DNA of 64,000 nucleotides, taken from NCBI GenBank assembly GCA_035567895.1, contig DATMPC010000034.1, positions 1 through 64,000 on the forward strand. Direction: 5' to 3'. The position numbers and the translations under genes were made by a program. The notes under the pieces are model-generated. The model was given only the letters and a program-made list of their open reading frames with translations. It was not told the DNA's origin and did no database searches. Below, piece after piece: positions 19,211 to 26,184 of the stretch. Source of the stretch: Terriglobales bacterium (GTDB taxonomy: Bacteria; Acidobacteriota; Terriglobia; Terriglobales; Acidobacteriaceae). Positions within the stretch are counted from its first letter, which is position 1, and every line of letters begins with the position of its first letter.

Positions 19211-20820
19211 TGAAACATCAACTAACGGTGGGAGCGCCCTGCTTCAGCGGGGGATTGGACTTCAGTCCAATGAACGGCAATTGGGGATGTGCGGAGGGCT
19301 TTAGCCCCGGGCTTTACGGCCCAGCGCTAAAGCGCAAGAGAGGATTGGGACCTTCCGTGAGCGCTAAAGCGCTCTCCCCGCATAAATGCGGGGGCTTCCA
19401 CCCAAATTCCTTCAAGCTTCTTGATCTGTTGCTAACTATTTGCTTGCTTACTCTGATGCCGGGCTTCTCGTTTGCGCAAGCTTCGAAGCAAAAGACAAAA
19501 ATAGCTACCTCGCAGGCTGAGGCCACTGGTCCCATCGCAATTCGCGGAGGCAAGCTGCTTACCATCACTCACGGCGTGATTGAAAACGGCGTCGTGGTAA
19601 TGGAGAACGGCAAGATCACGGCTGTCGGCCCGGCGGGAACGTCGATTCCGCGCGGCGCAACGATTATTGATGCAACCGGCATGACGGTATATCCGGGGCT
19701 CATCGACTCGGAAACGAACCTCGGTCTTGTGGAAGTTGAAGCCGATCAGATGAGCAACGACATGAACGAACCGAGCGACGAGATCATGCCGCACATGCAC
19801 GTCGCCGATGCGTTCCACTCCGAAACTCAACGCATTCCCGTGGTCCGGGTGAATGGGATCACGAACGCCATCGTTGCTCCCGGAACCGAGGACAGCCTGC
19901 CTGGGCAGGACATCTTCATCCAACTCGACGGCAAGGATCGCGATCAGATGATCCTGGTTCGCGACGTTGCCTTGGCGTTGAACTTCTCCGGAGACCAGCG
20001 CCGGCGTGGCGGACGCGGCGAAGGCGGCGGTGGCGGTATCGGCAATCGTTACCCCTCGACCAGAATGGGACTCGCCACGCAGCTACGGCAGGCGTTCATG
20101 GACGCACAGGATTATGAAACCAAGATGAAAGCTGCCGAGAACAGAAAGCCCGAGGCCAGCGGCGGAAGCGGTGGGGGAAGGAGCGGGGGCGGAAGCGATC
20201 GGCAGAAGCGCGATTTGAAACTCGAAGCTCTGCTCCCATATCTGCACGGGCAGAAACCGGTCGTAATTGGAGCTCGTGACGCTTACGACGTCGAGAATGC
20301 CATGCGTGTGGCGAAAGAGTTCAATCTCAAGGTCGTACTAAACCACGTAACGCACTCGCAGCAGATTCTGGACGAGATTGCTTCCTGGAAGGTGCCGGTC
20401 ATTGTCGGTCCCATCTACGACTTCCCGCGAAGCGACGAACGCTACGACGCCGTGTATTCACTTCCCGCTGAACTTGCGAAGCGAGGAGTGAAGATCGCCT
20501 TCGCGTCCTATCGCGTGGAGCACAATCGCAATCTGCCTTACGCGGCTGGGTATTCGGTTGCGTTCGGCTTGCCCTATGAGGAAGCGCTGAAGGCGGTGAC
20601 CATTAATCCCGCAGAAATATGGGGCGTCGCTGACAGACTGGGTTCCCTCGATGTGGGCAAGACCGCGAACGTGGTCATCGCCAACGGAGATCCGCTGGAT
20701 GTGAAGACCGACGTGAAGCAGGTCTTCATCGACGGCCGTAGTATCCCGATGGAGAACCGCCAGACGCACCTGCGGGACCAGTACGGCGGGGTGCCATCGG
20801 CTCCCTCTGCCTCGAAATGA
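19210..20820 (+). CDS. Exported amidohydrolase paralogue lacking the metal-binding HxH (probable pseudoenzyme)
   Basis: 536 residues. The start ATG at 19210 shares its A with the TGA of the preceding gene, which fixes the start. Residues about 7-64 are encoded by a block of palindromic repeats; only then comes a signal-peptide-like segment (LLDLLLTICLLTLMPGFSFA, about residues 70-92). The amidohydrolase body aligns by eye with the upstream gene, but the HxH position reads DSETNLG (about residue 167), the next His region reads VIGARDAYD, and the catalytic-Asp loop reads ASYRVEHN, so the metal centre appears lost. A Gly/Arg-rich insertion lies at about residues 258-340. The closing segment GSLDVGKTANVVIANGDPL is intact. 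Likely a structural partner of the upstream enzyme. Confidence 0.8.
   Translation: MKHQLTVGAPCFSGGLDFSPMNGNWGCAEGFSPGLYGPALKRKRGLGPSVSAKALSPHKCGGFHPNSFKLLDLLLTICLLTLMPGFSFAQASKQKTKIATSQAEATGPIAIRGGKLLTITHGVIENGVVVMENGKITAVGPAGTSIPRGATIIDATGMTVYPGLIDSETNLGLVEVEADQMSNDMNEPSDEIMPHMHVADAFHSETQRIPVVRVNGITNAIVAPGTEDSLPGQDIFIQLDGKDRDQMILVRDVALALNFSGDQRRRGGRGEGGGGGIGNRYPSTRMGLATQLRQAFMDAQDYETKMKAAENRKPEASGGSGGGRSGGGSDRQKRDLKLEALLPYLHGQKPVVIGARDAYDVENAMRVAKEFNLKVVLNHVTHSQQILDEIASWKVPVIVGPIYDFPRSDERYDAVYSLPAELAKRGVKIAFASYRVEHNRNLPYAAGYSVAFGLPYEEALKAVTINPAEIWGVADRLGSLDVGKTANVVIANGDPLDVKTDVKQVFIDGRSIPMENRQTHLRDQYGGVPSAPSASK
19228..19402. repeat. Cluster of short palindromes inside the second amidohydrolase gene
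   Basis: A run of small hairpins: ATTGGACTTCAGTCCAAT, GGGCTTTAGCCC, GAGCGCTAAAGCGCTC and CCCCGCATAAATGCGGGG, with related half-copies between them. The block is open in the frame of the surrounding gene and lies between its first six codons and its signal peptide. It looks like an insertion of a repeat mosaic that kept the frame. Confidence 0.8.
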
Positions 20821-20828
20821 GCCGATTC

Positions 20829-20980
20829 CCCACGGAGTCACGGAGTCACGGAGAAAACCAAAAACTTACCACAAAGGACACGAAGGAGCACGAACGGAAA
20901 CAAGCCCGAATCCATTGTGATCCTTAGTGTCCTCTGTGGTTTCTCTCGGCGCTTTTCTCCGTGACTCCGTGTCTCCGTGG
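20829..20980. repeat. Long hairpin element of CACGGAG words
   Basis: The outer arms are CCACGGAGTCACGGAGTCAC (from 20829) and its near complement ending at 20980. Inner arms ACCACAAAGGACACGAAGGA and TCCTTAGTGTCCTCTGTGG extend the stem. It fills the gap between the amidohydrolase pair and the acyl-carrier-protein operon. Same family as 56970-57118 and, more loosely, 60604-60695. Confidence 0.88.
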
Positions 20981-21070
20981 TGAAAAGGTGTTCCCTTGCC
21001 AGCTTTTCCTAGCGCCATATAGACTGAGGAGTTTGTGGTGTGCGCATTTGCGCATCTAGGAGGAGTTTGC

Positions 21071-21319
21071 ATGCCTGGGGTAGAAGACAAAGTTAAGCAG
21101 ATCATTGTGGACCAGCTCAGCGTGGAAGAGGGCGAGGTCACACCCAGCGCATCTTTCGTGGACGACCTCGGCGCCGATTCGCTCGACCGCGTAGAACTCA
21201 TCATGGCTTTCGAAGAAGCTTTCGATCTGGAAATCCCCGACGAAGAAGCCGAGAAGATTAAGACCGTGCAGGACGCCGTCAGCTACATTGAGAAGAATTC
21301 CAAAATAGCCAAGCAATAG
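21071..21319 (+). CDS. acpP: Acyl carrier protein (first copy)
   Basis: 82 residues. The phosphopantetheine attachment Ser lies in the canonical [13 protein letters not shown] motif; all four helices are present and the acidic surface is typical. The ATG at 21071 is preceded by TAGGAGGA, 5 nt upstream. Carries growing acyl chains as thioesters in fatty-acid synthesis. It is first in a run acpP - mini-ACP - acpP - fabF. Compared with the second copy it ends in SKIAKQ and has RVELI instead of TVELV, so the two copies are not recent duplicates. Confidence 0.96.
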   Translation: MPGVEDKVKQIIVDQLSVEEGEVTPSASFVDDLGADSLDRVELIMAFEEAFDLEIPDEEAEKIKTVQDAVSYIEKNSKIAKQ

Positions 21320-21331
21320 GAATCGATTCGT

Positions 21332-21502
21332 ATGAACGATTCTCTCGATTGCCTCAAGTTGATGATGGCTTTCGAAGAGGCTTTCGACATAGAAATTCCT
21401 GACAGTGAGATGAAAAACGTCGGAACCATGAATCAGGCCAGAGAGCTGATTAATCGGTTAAAAATAGAGCAGGACAAAAAGAAATCAAAGAAAAAGCAGT
21501 AG
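21332..21502 (+). CDS. Truncated acyl-carrier-like protein (mini-ACP) with Lys-rich tail
   Basis: 56 codons. It opens [20 protein letters not shown] and continues with [19 protein letters not shown], which aligns with helices II-IV of its two neighbours, including the phosphopantetheine-type DSL (Ser4) and the [12 protein letters not shown] stretch that is identical in the second copy. Helix I and the loop before DSL are absent. The end is strongly basic ([13 protein letters not shown]), unlike any ACP. It lies in the same frame as the first acpP, 4 codons past its stop, with AGGAA 9 nt before the ATG. It could be a decayed copy or a working mini-carrier or decoy; the clean frame and ribosome binding site favour translation. 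Confidence 0.7.
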   Translation: MNDSLDCLKLMMAFEEAFDIEIPDSEMKNVGTMNQARELINRLKIEQDKKKSKKKQ

Positions 21503-21539
21503 CGGTTGCAGTCACATCCCAGAAGAGCGAGGAACGCGA

Positions 21540-21785
21540 ATGGCCGCAGTAGACGAGAAGGTTAAGCAGATTATTGTGGAGCAACTTGGCGTCGATGAAG
21601 GCGAAGTCACCCCCAACGCGTCGTTCGTGGACGACCTTGGCGCCGACTCGCTCGATACTGTCGAACTCGTGATGGCATTCGAAGAGGCCTTCGACATCGA
21701 GATTCCCGACGAAGAAGCCGAGAAGATCAAGACAGTCAAGAACGCCATCGACTACATCAATGCCCACGCGAAAGGCGGCAAGTAA
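21540..21785 (+). CDS. acpP: Acyl carrier protein (second copy)
   Basis: 81 residues with the canonical [20 protein letters not shown] attachment motif. GAGGAA lies 5 nt before the ATG. It is 2 nt upstream of fabF, the classical acpP-fabF junction, so this copy is more likely than the first to serve primary fatty-acid synthesis. The two full ACPs share most of their sequence but differ at both ends. Confidence 0.96.
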   Translation: MAAVDEKVKQIIVEQLGVDEGEVTPNASFVDDLGADSLDTVELVMAFEEAFDIEIPDEEAEKIKTVKNAIDYINAHAKGGK

Positions 21786-21787
21786 GC

Positions 21788-23032
21788 TTGAGTCGTAGAG
21801 TTGTCGTCACTGGATTGGGCCTGATTTGCGCCGTGGGCAACACCAGTGCGGAGGTCTGGACGAATCTTCTGGCGGGCAAGAGCGGCGTCGCTACGATTAC
21901 GGGATTTGATGCTACCGGATTTGCCTGCACCATCGCCGCCGAAGTCAAGAACTTCGATCCACTGAACTTCATCGAGAAAAAAGAAGTCAAGAAGATGGGC
22001 CGCTTCATTCACCTGTGCATGGCGGCCACCGATGAAGCGGTGAAGATGTCGGGTTTGAACGTCACGCCGGAGATCGCGGAGCGCGTGGGCGTTCACATCG
22101 GCTCGGGCATCGGCGGATTCGACATCATCGAGCGCGAGCACTCAAACCTGATCAACGGCGGCCCGCGCAAGATCTCGCCGTTTTTTATTCCTGCAGCCAT
22201 CATCAACCTGGCTGCTGGGCATGTGAGCATCCGCTACAACGCCAAGGGACCGAACGAAGCGACCGCGACGGCGTGCACGACGAGCGCGCACTCCATCGGT
22301 GATGCATACAAAATCATTGCTCGCAATGACGCCGACGTGATGATCGCCGGCGGCACTGAGGCTGCGATCACTCCAATGGGCGTCGGTGGATTCGCGGCTA
22401 TGCGGGCACTCTCCACGCGCAATGATTGTCCGGAAAAGGCAAGTCGGCCATTTGACGTCGATCGCGATGGCTTCGTGATTGGCGAGGGCGCGGGCATTCT
22501 AATCCTCGAAGAGTTGGAGTTTGCTCGCCGCCGTGGCGCCAATATCATGGCCGAAATAATCGGCTACGGTATGAGTGCCGACGCTTACCACATCACTCAG
22601 CCTGCCGAAGAAGGAGAGGGCGGATATCGCGTGATGCTGAATGCGCTGCGCGACGCCAACCTCAAGCCGGAGCAGGTGGATTACATCAACGTGCACGGTA
22701 CTTCGACTCCGCTGGGTGACGTGCTCGAAACCAAAGCCATCAAGCGCGCATTCGGAGATCATGCCAAGGATGGCCTTGCGGTAAGTTCCACGAAGTCGAT
22801 GACCGGGCACCTACTCGGAGGCGCCGGCGGCCTCGAAGCAGGCATTACCGTTTTGGCACTACGTAACCAAATGCTCCCACCGACTACTAATCTCGACAAT
22901 CCAGATCCAGAGTGCGACCTGGACTACGTTCCAAATAAGTCGCGCAAAGCCAAGGTCAACATCGCGCTCTCGAATTCGTTTGGATTCGGCGGCACCAACG
23001 GCTCGTTGATCTTCCGCCGCTGGGCTGAATAA
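21788..23032 (+). CDS. fabF: 3-oxoacyl-[acyl-carrier-protein] synthase II
   Basis: Condensing enzyme that elongates acyl-ACP with malonyl-ACP. 414 residues. The catalytic Cys is in ATACTTSAHSIG, the two His residues in VNVHGTSTPLGD and STKSMTGHLLGGAGG, and the closing ALSNSFGFGGTNGSL is conserved. The start is TTG at 21788, because SRRVVVTGLGLICAVG is the family N-terminus and the stop of the preceding acpP is 2 nt upstream; translation is probably coupled to that gene. A long hairpin begins directly after the stop. Confidence 0.96.
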   Translation: MSRRVVVTGLGLICAVGNTSAEVWTNLLAGKSGVATITGFDATGFACTIAAEVKNFDPLNFIEKKEVKKMGRFIHLCMAATDEAVKMSGLNVTPEIAERVGVHIGSGIGGFDIIEREHSNLINGGPRKISPFFIPAAIINLAAGHVSIRYNAKGPNEATATACTTSAHSIGDAYKIIARNDADVMIAGGTEAAITPMGVGGFAAMRALSTRNDCPEKASRPFDVDRDGFVIGEGAGILILEELEFARRRGANIMAEIIGYGMSADAYHITQPAEEGEGGYRVMLNALRDANLKPEQVDYINVHGTSTPLGDVLETKAIKRAFGDHAKDGLAVSSTKSMTGHLLGGAGGLEAGITVLALRNQMLPPTTNLDNPDPECDLDYVPNKSRKAKVNIALSNSFGFGGTNGSLIFRRWAE

Positions 23033-23149
23033 AGAAAAGCAAGAACACGGATCGAACTGATTTAACGGATCTGACGGATACTTCTCGACTTTGCTCTGGT
23101 TTATCCGTCCGATCCGTCATATCCGTTTAATCCGTGTTCTTGCTTTCTT
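23033..23149. repeat. Long hairpin between convergent fabF and methyltransferase genes
   Basis: The outer arms AAGAAAAGCAAGAACACGGA and TCCGTGTTCTTGCTTTCTT pair almost perfectly. Between them ACGGAT/ATCCGT words pair in register (AACGGATCTGACGGATA against TATCCGTCCGATCCGT). The element runs exactly from one stop codon to the other. It would work as a bidirectional transcript end. Confidence 0.88.
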
Positions 23150-24119
23150 AAGTGGGCGCACAACACGCCAATACGAATTGCCCATCGCGGCTCTCCCATT
23201 GAGATTCGATTCGAAATCCTGCACGCGCAACTAGATTGAGCAAACTGTCTCGATTCGTGTATTTGATCGAGCTGCTCATGCGCAGCTTTTCTCCCGAGCG
23301 AATGTCGATGGAATGCCTACCCACATTCACACGCAGGTCGCGCGTCGCGGTGAAGTGCTTCGTGACGGCGAACAGACCGTCTCCTGCCGGTGCAGTAGAA
23401 AACTCCAGCTTTCCATCGTTGTCGGTGATCCCCACCCCAGTAAGGGGCCCCCACGCAAAACGCCGATTCGTCGGATTATCGTAGCCTCCAAGCGTTTGTT
23501 CACTGAATATCTCGCCGTCGAAGAGGAAGCGGTCCTGGCTGCGCATATGGATTCGAAGGCGTCGGGGAAACTTGCTCGGCTCGAATGCTCCGAGAGTGTT
23601 ACCCAAAACTGAGAACAAGACAGGCCCGTCGAGGCTCTCGGCAGCGCCGACAGTCGCAGCCAAATGACCGTCCTCGAAAATATCGAGCTTGCATCCGAGA
23701 CTTGACTGGGCAATGCCGTCCGCCTGATCAGCAGCAAGTTCCAGCAACGACTGGCTGAAATCGGCAGCCACGTAGTTCAGGCGATTGCCGCTGTTAGCAA
23801 ACTGTTCGAGCAACACGAGATCTTTACTTCCTTCTCCGCATCCGAGACCACAAAGCGTGCGAATGTGGGAAAGCTCTACTGTCAAGCGCGGAGCCGCAAG
23901 GTTCAACACTTCGAGCGCGCGACTTGCGTTTTTGTATTCGGTTGAACGGCACAGATCCACCCACGCCCGAACCGACGACGGCAGCCAGTAAAACAGGTGC
24001 TCCGGAAGGTATCGCTGCTGAAAGGCCATCCGTAGCTGTTCGACAATCTCCTGCTCGCGCAGCAGCACGATGGTATAGAAAGGCAGTTTCGCTGGATCAG
24101 GTACCGAATTGGAAGCCAT
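23148..24119 (-). CDS. EgtD-like SAM-dependent methyltransferase (histidine-specific family)
   Basis: About 323 residues. The SAM-binding GLGCGEGSKD (91-100), the following ADFSQSLLELAA (119-130) and VLGNTLGAFEP (171-181) match the Methyltransf_33 family, which includes EgtD, the L-histidine N-alpha-methyltransferase of ergothioneine synthesis. The final third is divergent. I chose the ATG at 24119; a TTG 12 codons upstream is possible. It is divergently transcribed from the EVAPTCH-repeat gene across about 174 bp, so the two probably share a control region. This context suggests it methylates the peptide, perhaps at its His residues, rather than free histidine; no other ergothioneine genes are near. 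Substrate is inference. Confidence 0.75.
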   Translation of the reverse strand: MASNSVPDPAKLPFYTIVLLREQEIVEQLRMAFQQRYLPEHLFYWLPSSVRAWVDLCRSTEYKNASRALEVLNLAAPRLTVELSHIRTLCGLGCGEGSKDLVLLEQFANSGNRLNYVAADFSQSLLELAADQADGIAQSSLGCKLDIFEDGHLAATVGAAESLDGPVLFSVLGNTLGAFEPSKFPRRLRIHMRSQDRFLFDGEIFSEQTLGGYDNPTNRRFAWGPLTGVGITDNDGKLEFSTAPAGDGLFAVTKHFTATRDLRVNVGRHSIDIRSGEKLRMSSSIKYTNRDSLLNLVARAGFRIESQWESRDGQFVLACCAPT

Positions 24120-24293
24120 CTCAACCGCATTGTATCGGGCACCAGATCGCGCCAATCAACGTCAGGGATGTAAAAACTGCTCAATTTGCCCAAATCCGGC
24201 CGGTCTGAGAAAATTTCGAACACCAGTTTGGATTCTGGGGCATCTAGTTACTGGCTGTACCGCAATTCGGAGAATTACAAGGAGAAACACTGA

Positions 24294-24434
24294 ATGAAGA
24301 TTATCGAAATCAGCGAAGTAGCTCCGACATGTCACTCCAACGTAAAACTGGTTGAGGCCGCCGAGGTGGCCCCAACCTGTCATAACAGCGTAAGGCTGGT
24401 TGAGAGCACCGAGGTCGCTCCCACCTGCCACTGA
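24294..24434 (+). CDS. Putative RiPP precursor with three EVAPTCH repeats
   Basis: 46 residues. The motif EVAPTCH occurs at residues 8-14, 24-30 and 40-46, exactly 16 residues apart, and the last His is the C-terminus. Each full unit has the form (S/N)(N/S)V(K/R)LVE(A/S)(A/S/T)EVAPTCH. The first unit is trimmed to MKIIEIS plus the motif, so there is no separate leader: the whole peptide is repeat. AAGGAG lies 9 nt before the ATG, an excellent site. The repeats differ at synonymous and conservative positions (K/R, A/S, SN/NS), which indicates selection on the peptide. Followed by a DUF692/MNIO-type gene and an RRE-like gene. Cys13/29/45 and His14/30/46 are the likely modification sites. Precursor status is inferred from repeats plus context. 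Confidence 0.8.
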   Translation: MKIIEISEVAPTCHSNVKLVEAAEVAPTCHNSVRLVESTEVAPTCH

Positions 24435-24443
24435 TCAAGGTTT

Positions 24444-24477
24444 GGTAGAGACGTTCGCCGTGGCGAACGTCTCTACC
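24444..24477. repeat. GTAGAGACG-family palindrome between precursor and MNIO gene
   Basis: Perfect 16-bp arms (GGTAGAGACGTTCGCC and its complement) separated by GT. It starts 9 bp after the precursor stop and ends 10 bp before the ATG of the MNIO-type gene, so it covers the place where that gene's ribosome binding site would be. Related to the dispersed palindromes at 9969 and 35155. Confidence 0.9.
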
Positions 24478-24487
24478 GATTCTGCGC

Positions 24488-25318
24488 ATGCCTTCCATTC
24501 CTCAAGACCGGCTCTCCATCGGCACTTTCTACAATCCACATCTTGCGCAATTCACGCTCGATCATGCTGAGCTGATCGATCATCTATCGATGGCCGATCC
24601 GCCCGCGGCGGACGACGAATTCTTCACGCAAATCCAGCAGGAATTTCCGCTGCTGCTGCACGACTATCTCGGACAGCTTTCCGATCCGCTCAGCGAGTTC
24701 GCCCTCACGCGTGCGAGAGAACTCCAGCAGCGCTACCAAGGCCCCTGGATCGCAGAACACTTTCAATGCCTCCACACCCAGGACCGGGCGCGATCGCTCG
24801 ATTACGTCTTTCCTCCGCTATATACAGAGGAATTTCTAAAGCGCTTTTGCGAAAACGCTGTCATTCTGCGCGACGCAGTCGGTGCGCCATTAGTGATGGA
24901 AAATATTCCAGGTTTCTTTTCGGTCCGGCGCGCGCAAATGAATGAAGCAGAGTTTCTGCGACGTTTCTTCGAACAAACAGGATGCGGATTTCTAATAGAC
25001 CTGCCGCACACCTGGCTTGCCGCTCACTATCGTGGCATCGATCCCCGACGGTATCTCGAAGATTTTCCTCTAGACCGTGTGGTTGAAATCCACGTCGCTG
25101 GCGTCGAGTACGACCGTGACTTGCAGGGTCCGTGGATTGCGCCGACTCCGCCGACCAATGAGATCCTCGACCTTGCCTGCTGGGTAGCGGAACGTGCACC
25201 AGACTTGCGGGCTGTCACTGTCGACGTCTTCTCCCCAACGGTAACTGCTGCTCAACTTGAGGACGGCATGAGTCGCACGCGAGCTGCCTTCGCCACGAGA
25301 AGTGCCGCAGCGAGCTAA
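24488..25318 (+). CDS. DUF692/MNIO-family enzyme, divergent (putative peptide-modifying iron oxidase)
   Basis: 276 residues, TIM-barrel type. Family landmarks in order: SIGTFYNPHLAQ (for the usual GIGLR-x-PH), WIAEHFQC (Glu90-His91), MENIPGFF (Glu138), FLIDLPHTWLAAHYRGIDPR (Asp171, His174, His180) and VEIHVAGVEYDRD (His202). These match the metal-ligand segments of DUF692 enzymes such as MbnB and TglH. The later DxHD-type motif is replaced by GPWIAPTPP, and the usual acidic strand motif reads VTVDVFSP. The family uses iron clusters to oxidise Cys-containing peptides; here the adjacent EVAPTCH peptide is the probable substrate. No Shine-Dalgarno sequence; a hairpin ends 10 nt before the ATG. 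Activity and cofactor are inference. Confidence 0.78.
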   Translation: MPSIPQDRLSIGTFYNPHLAQFTLDHAELIDHLSMADPPAADDEFFTQIQQEFPLLLHDYLGQLSDPLSEFALTRARELQQRYQGPWIAEHFQCLHTQDRARSLDYVFPPLYTEEFLKRFCENAVILRDAVGAPLVMENIPGFFSVRRAQMNEAEFLRRFFEQTGCGFLIDLPHTWLAAHYRGIDPRRYLEDFPLDRVVEIHVAGVEYDRDLQGPWIAPTPPTNEILDLACWVAERAPDLRAVTVDVFSPTVTAAQLEDGMSRTRAAFATRSAAAS

Positions 25319-26090
25319 TCAAATGCCACCCACCGGACGCGGACCAAGCCAACGCTCGGATAGAAATCTTCACGATCAGCTAATCCGTTATCTGACCGAT
25401 GCCAGCTTGCGATCTGCGAACAAATATCCCGATTTCCTGGACGAGAACGAAGCCGAGCGCGCGGAGCGTTTCTCCCAGTTTCTCGCGCGGCGCTATTACC
25501 GCGATCGACTCCATCGAGGATTTCGCCACTCAGCGCGCCTGCTTGGGTCGGAAGGCGCAGCAGCAAGCCTCGTAGACACTCCGGCTTTTGACGTGATCTT
25601 GGAGAGCTTTGTTCTAGGATCGCTCGCGACAGCCAGAACAGTTGGTGATCTGGTGCTCTCGGCACTAAGAGGAAAACGATCAGAGGAGTGGCGGACCGAG
25701 CTGTTGCAATACGAGTTTGCATTTTTTATACAGCTTGCTACTTCTGAACCGACTCCACCGAGGAGTTTTCCGCAGCGTGGCGTCTCCGCTCTGGTTCGGG
25801 AGTTCCAGTTCTCAGTTCCCGAGATCCTCGAAAAAATAAAGAACGGACATGGTCCAGAAGATGCCCGATGTGTCTCAACGACGCTGCTGTTTTCGAGAAC
25901 TCAGCACGGCAGAATCTATGTCGTACAACTCGATGCAACCGCATGCAGAGTGATGCATGCAGTGAACGGATCTCGAGAGCCTGCGGAGATCGCGGAGACT
26001 GCTGGTGTCTCAGAAGAGGAAACAAACCGAGTCCTTAACGATCTGATCGGCATCGGTGCGGTGTTGCCTCCCGTCCGCGAGGCTGCTTGA
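25302..26090 (+). CDS. Helical partner protein with C-terminal PqqD/RRE-like domain
   Basis: 262 residues if read from the ATG at 25302 inside the MNIO gene; the ATG at 25323, 5 nt past the MNIO stop, is equally possible. The N-terminal 150 residues are predicted helical (YLTDASLRSANKYPDFLDEN; FSQFLARRYYRDRLHRGFR), in the manner of partner proteins that accompany DUF692 enzymes (TglI/MbnC/DUF2063-like). The C-terminus (about 209-258) reads LDATACRVMHAVNGS, then EIAETAGVSEEETNRVL and LIGIGAVLPP, the winged-helix pattern of PqqD-type RiPP recognition elements. I infer that it binds the repeat peptide and presents it to the MNIO enzyme. Overlapping or abutting genes imply translational coupling. 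Confidence 0.68.
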   Translation: MPQRANQMPPTGRGPSQRSDRNLHDQLIRYLTDASLRSANKYPDFLDENEAERAERFSQFLARRYYRDRLHRGFRHSARLLGSEGAAASLVDTPAFDVILESFVLGSLATARTVGDLVLSALRGKRSEEWRTELLQYEFAFFIQLATSEPTPPRSFPQRGVSALVREFQFSVPEILEKIKNGHGPEDARCVSTTLLFSRTQHGRIYVVQLDATACRVMHAVNGSREPAEIAETAGVSEEETNRVLNDLIGIGAVLPPVREAA

Positions 26091-26184
26091 AGCGCTTGCA
26101 AGCCGCACGACAACTCTACGATTGATTTATCATCGCCGGTTGGCCTTCGCGGGCTGAACTTGCAAGATAAAAAAGGAGAAAGCC

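Noticed and set aside
19228-19402. Insertion sequence or integron site
   Set aside because: No transposase or integrase frame, no target-site duplication visible; only short palindromes.
24162-24431. An 89-codon open frame on the minus strand opposite the EVAPTCH gene
   Set aside because: It exists because the forward gene is repetitive; it has no ribosome binding site and its translation has no coding character.
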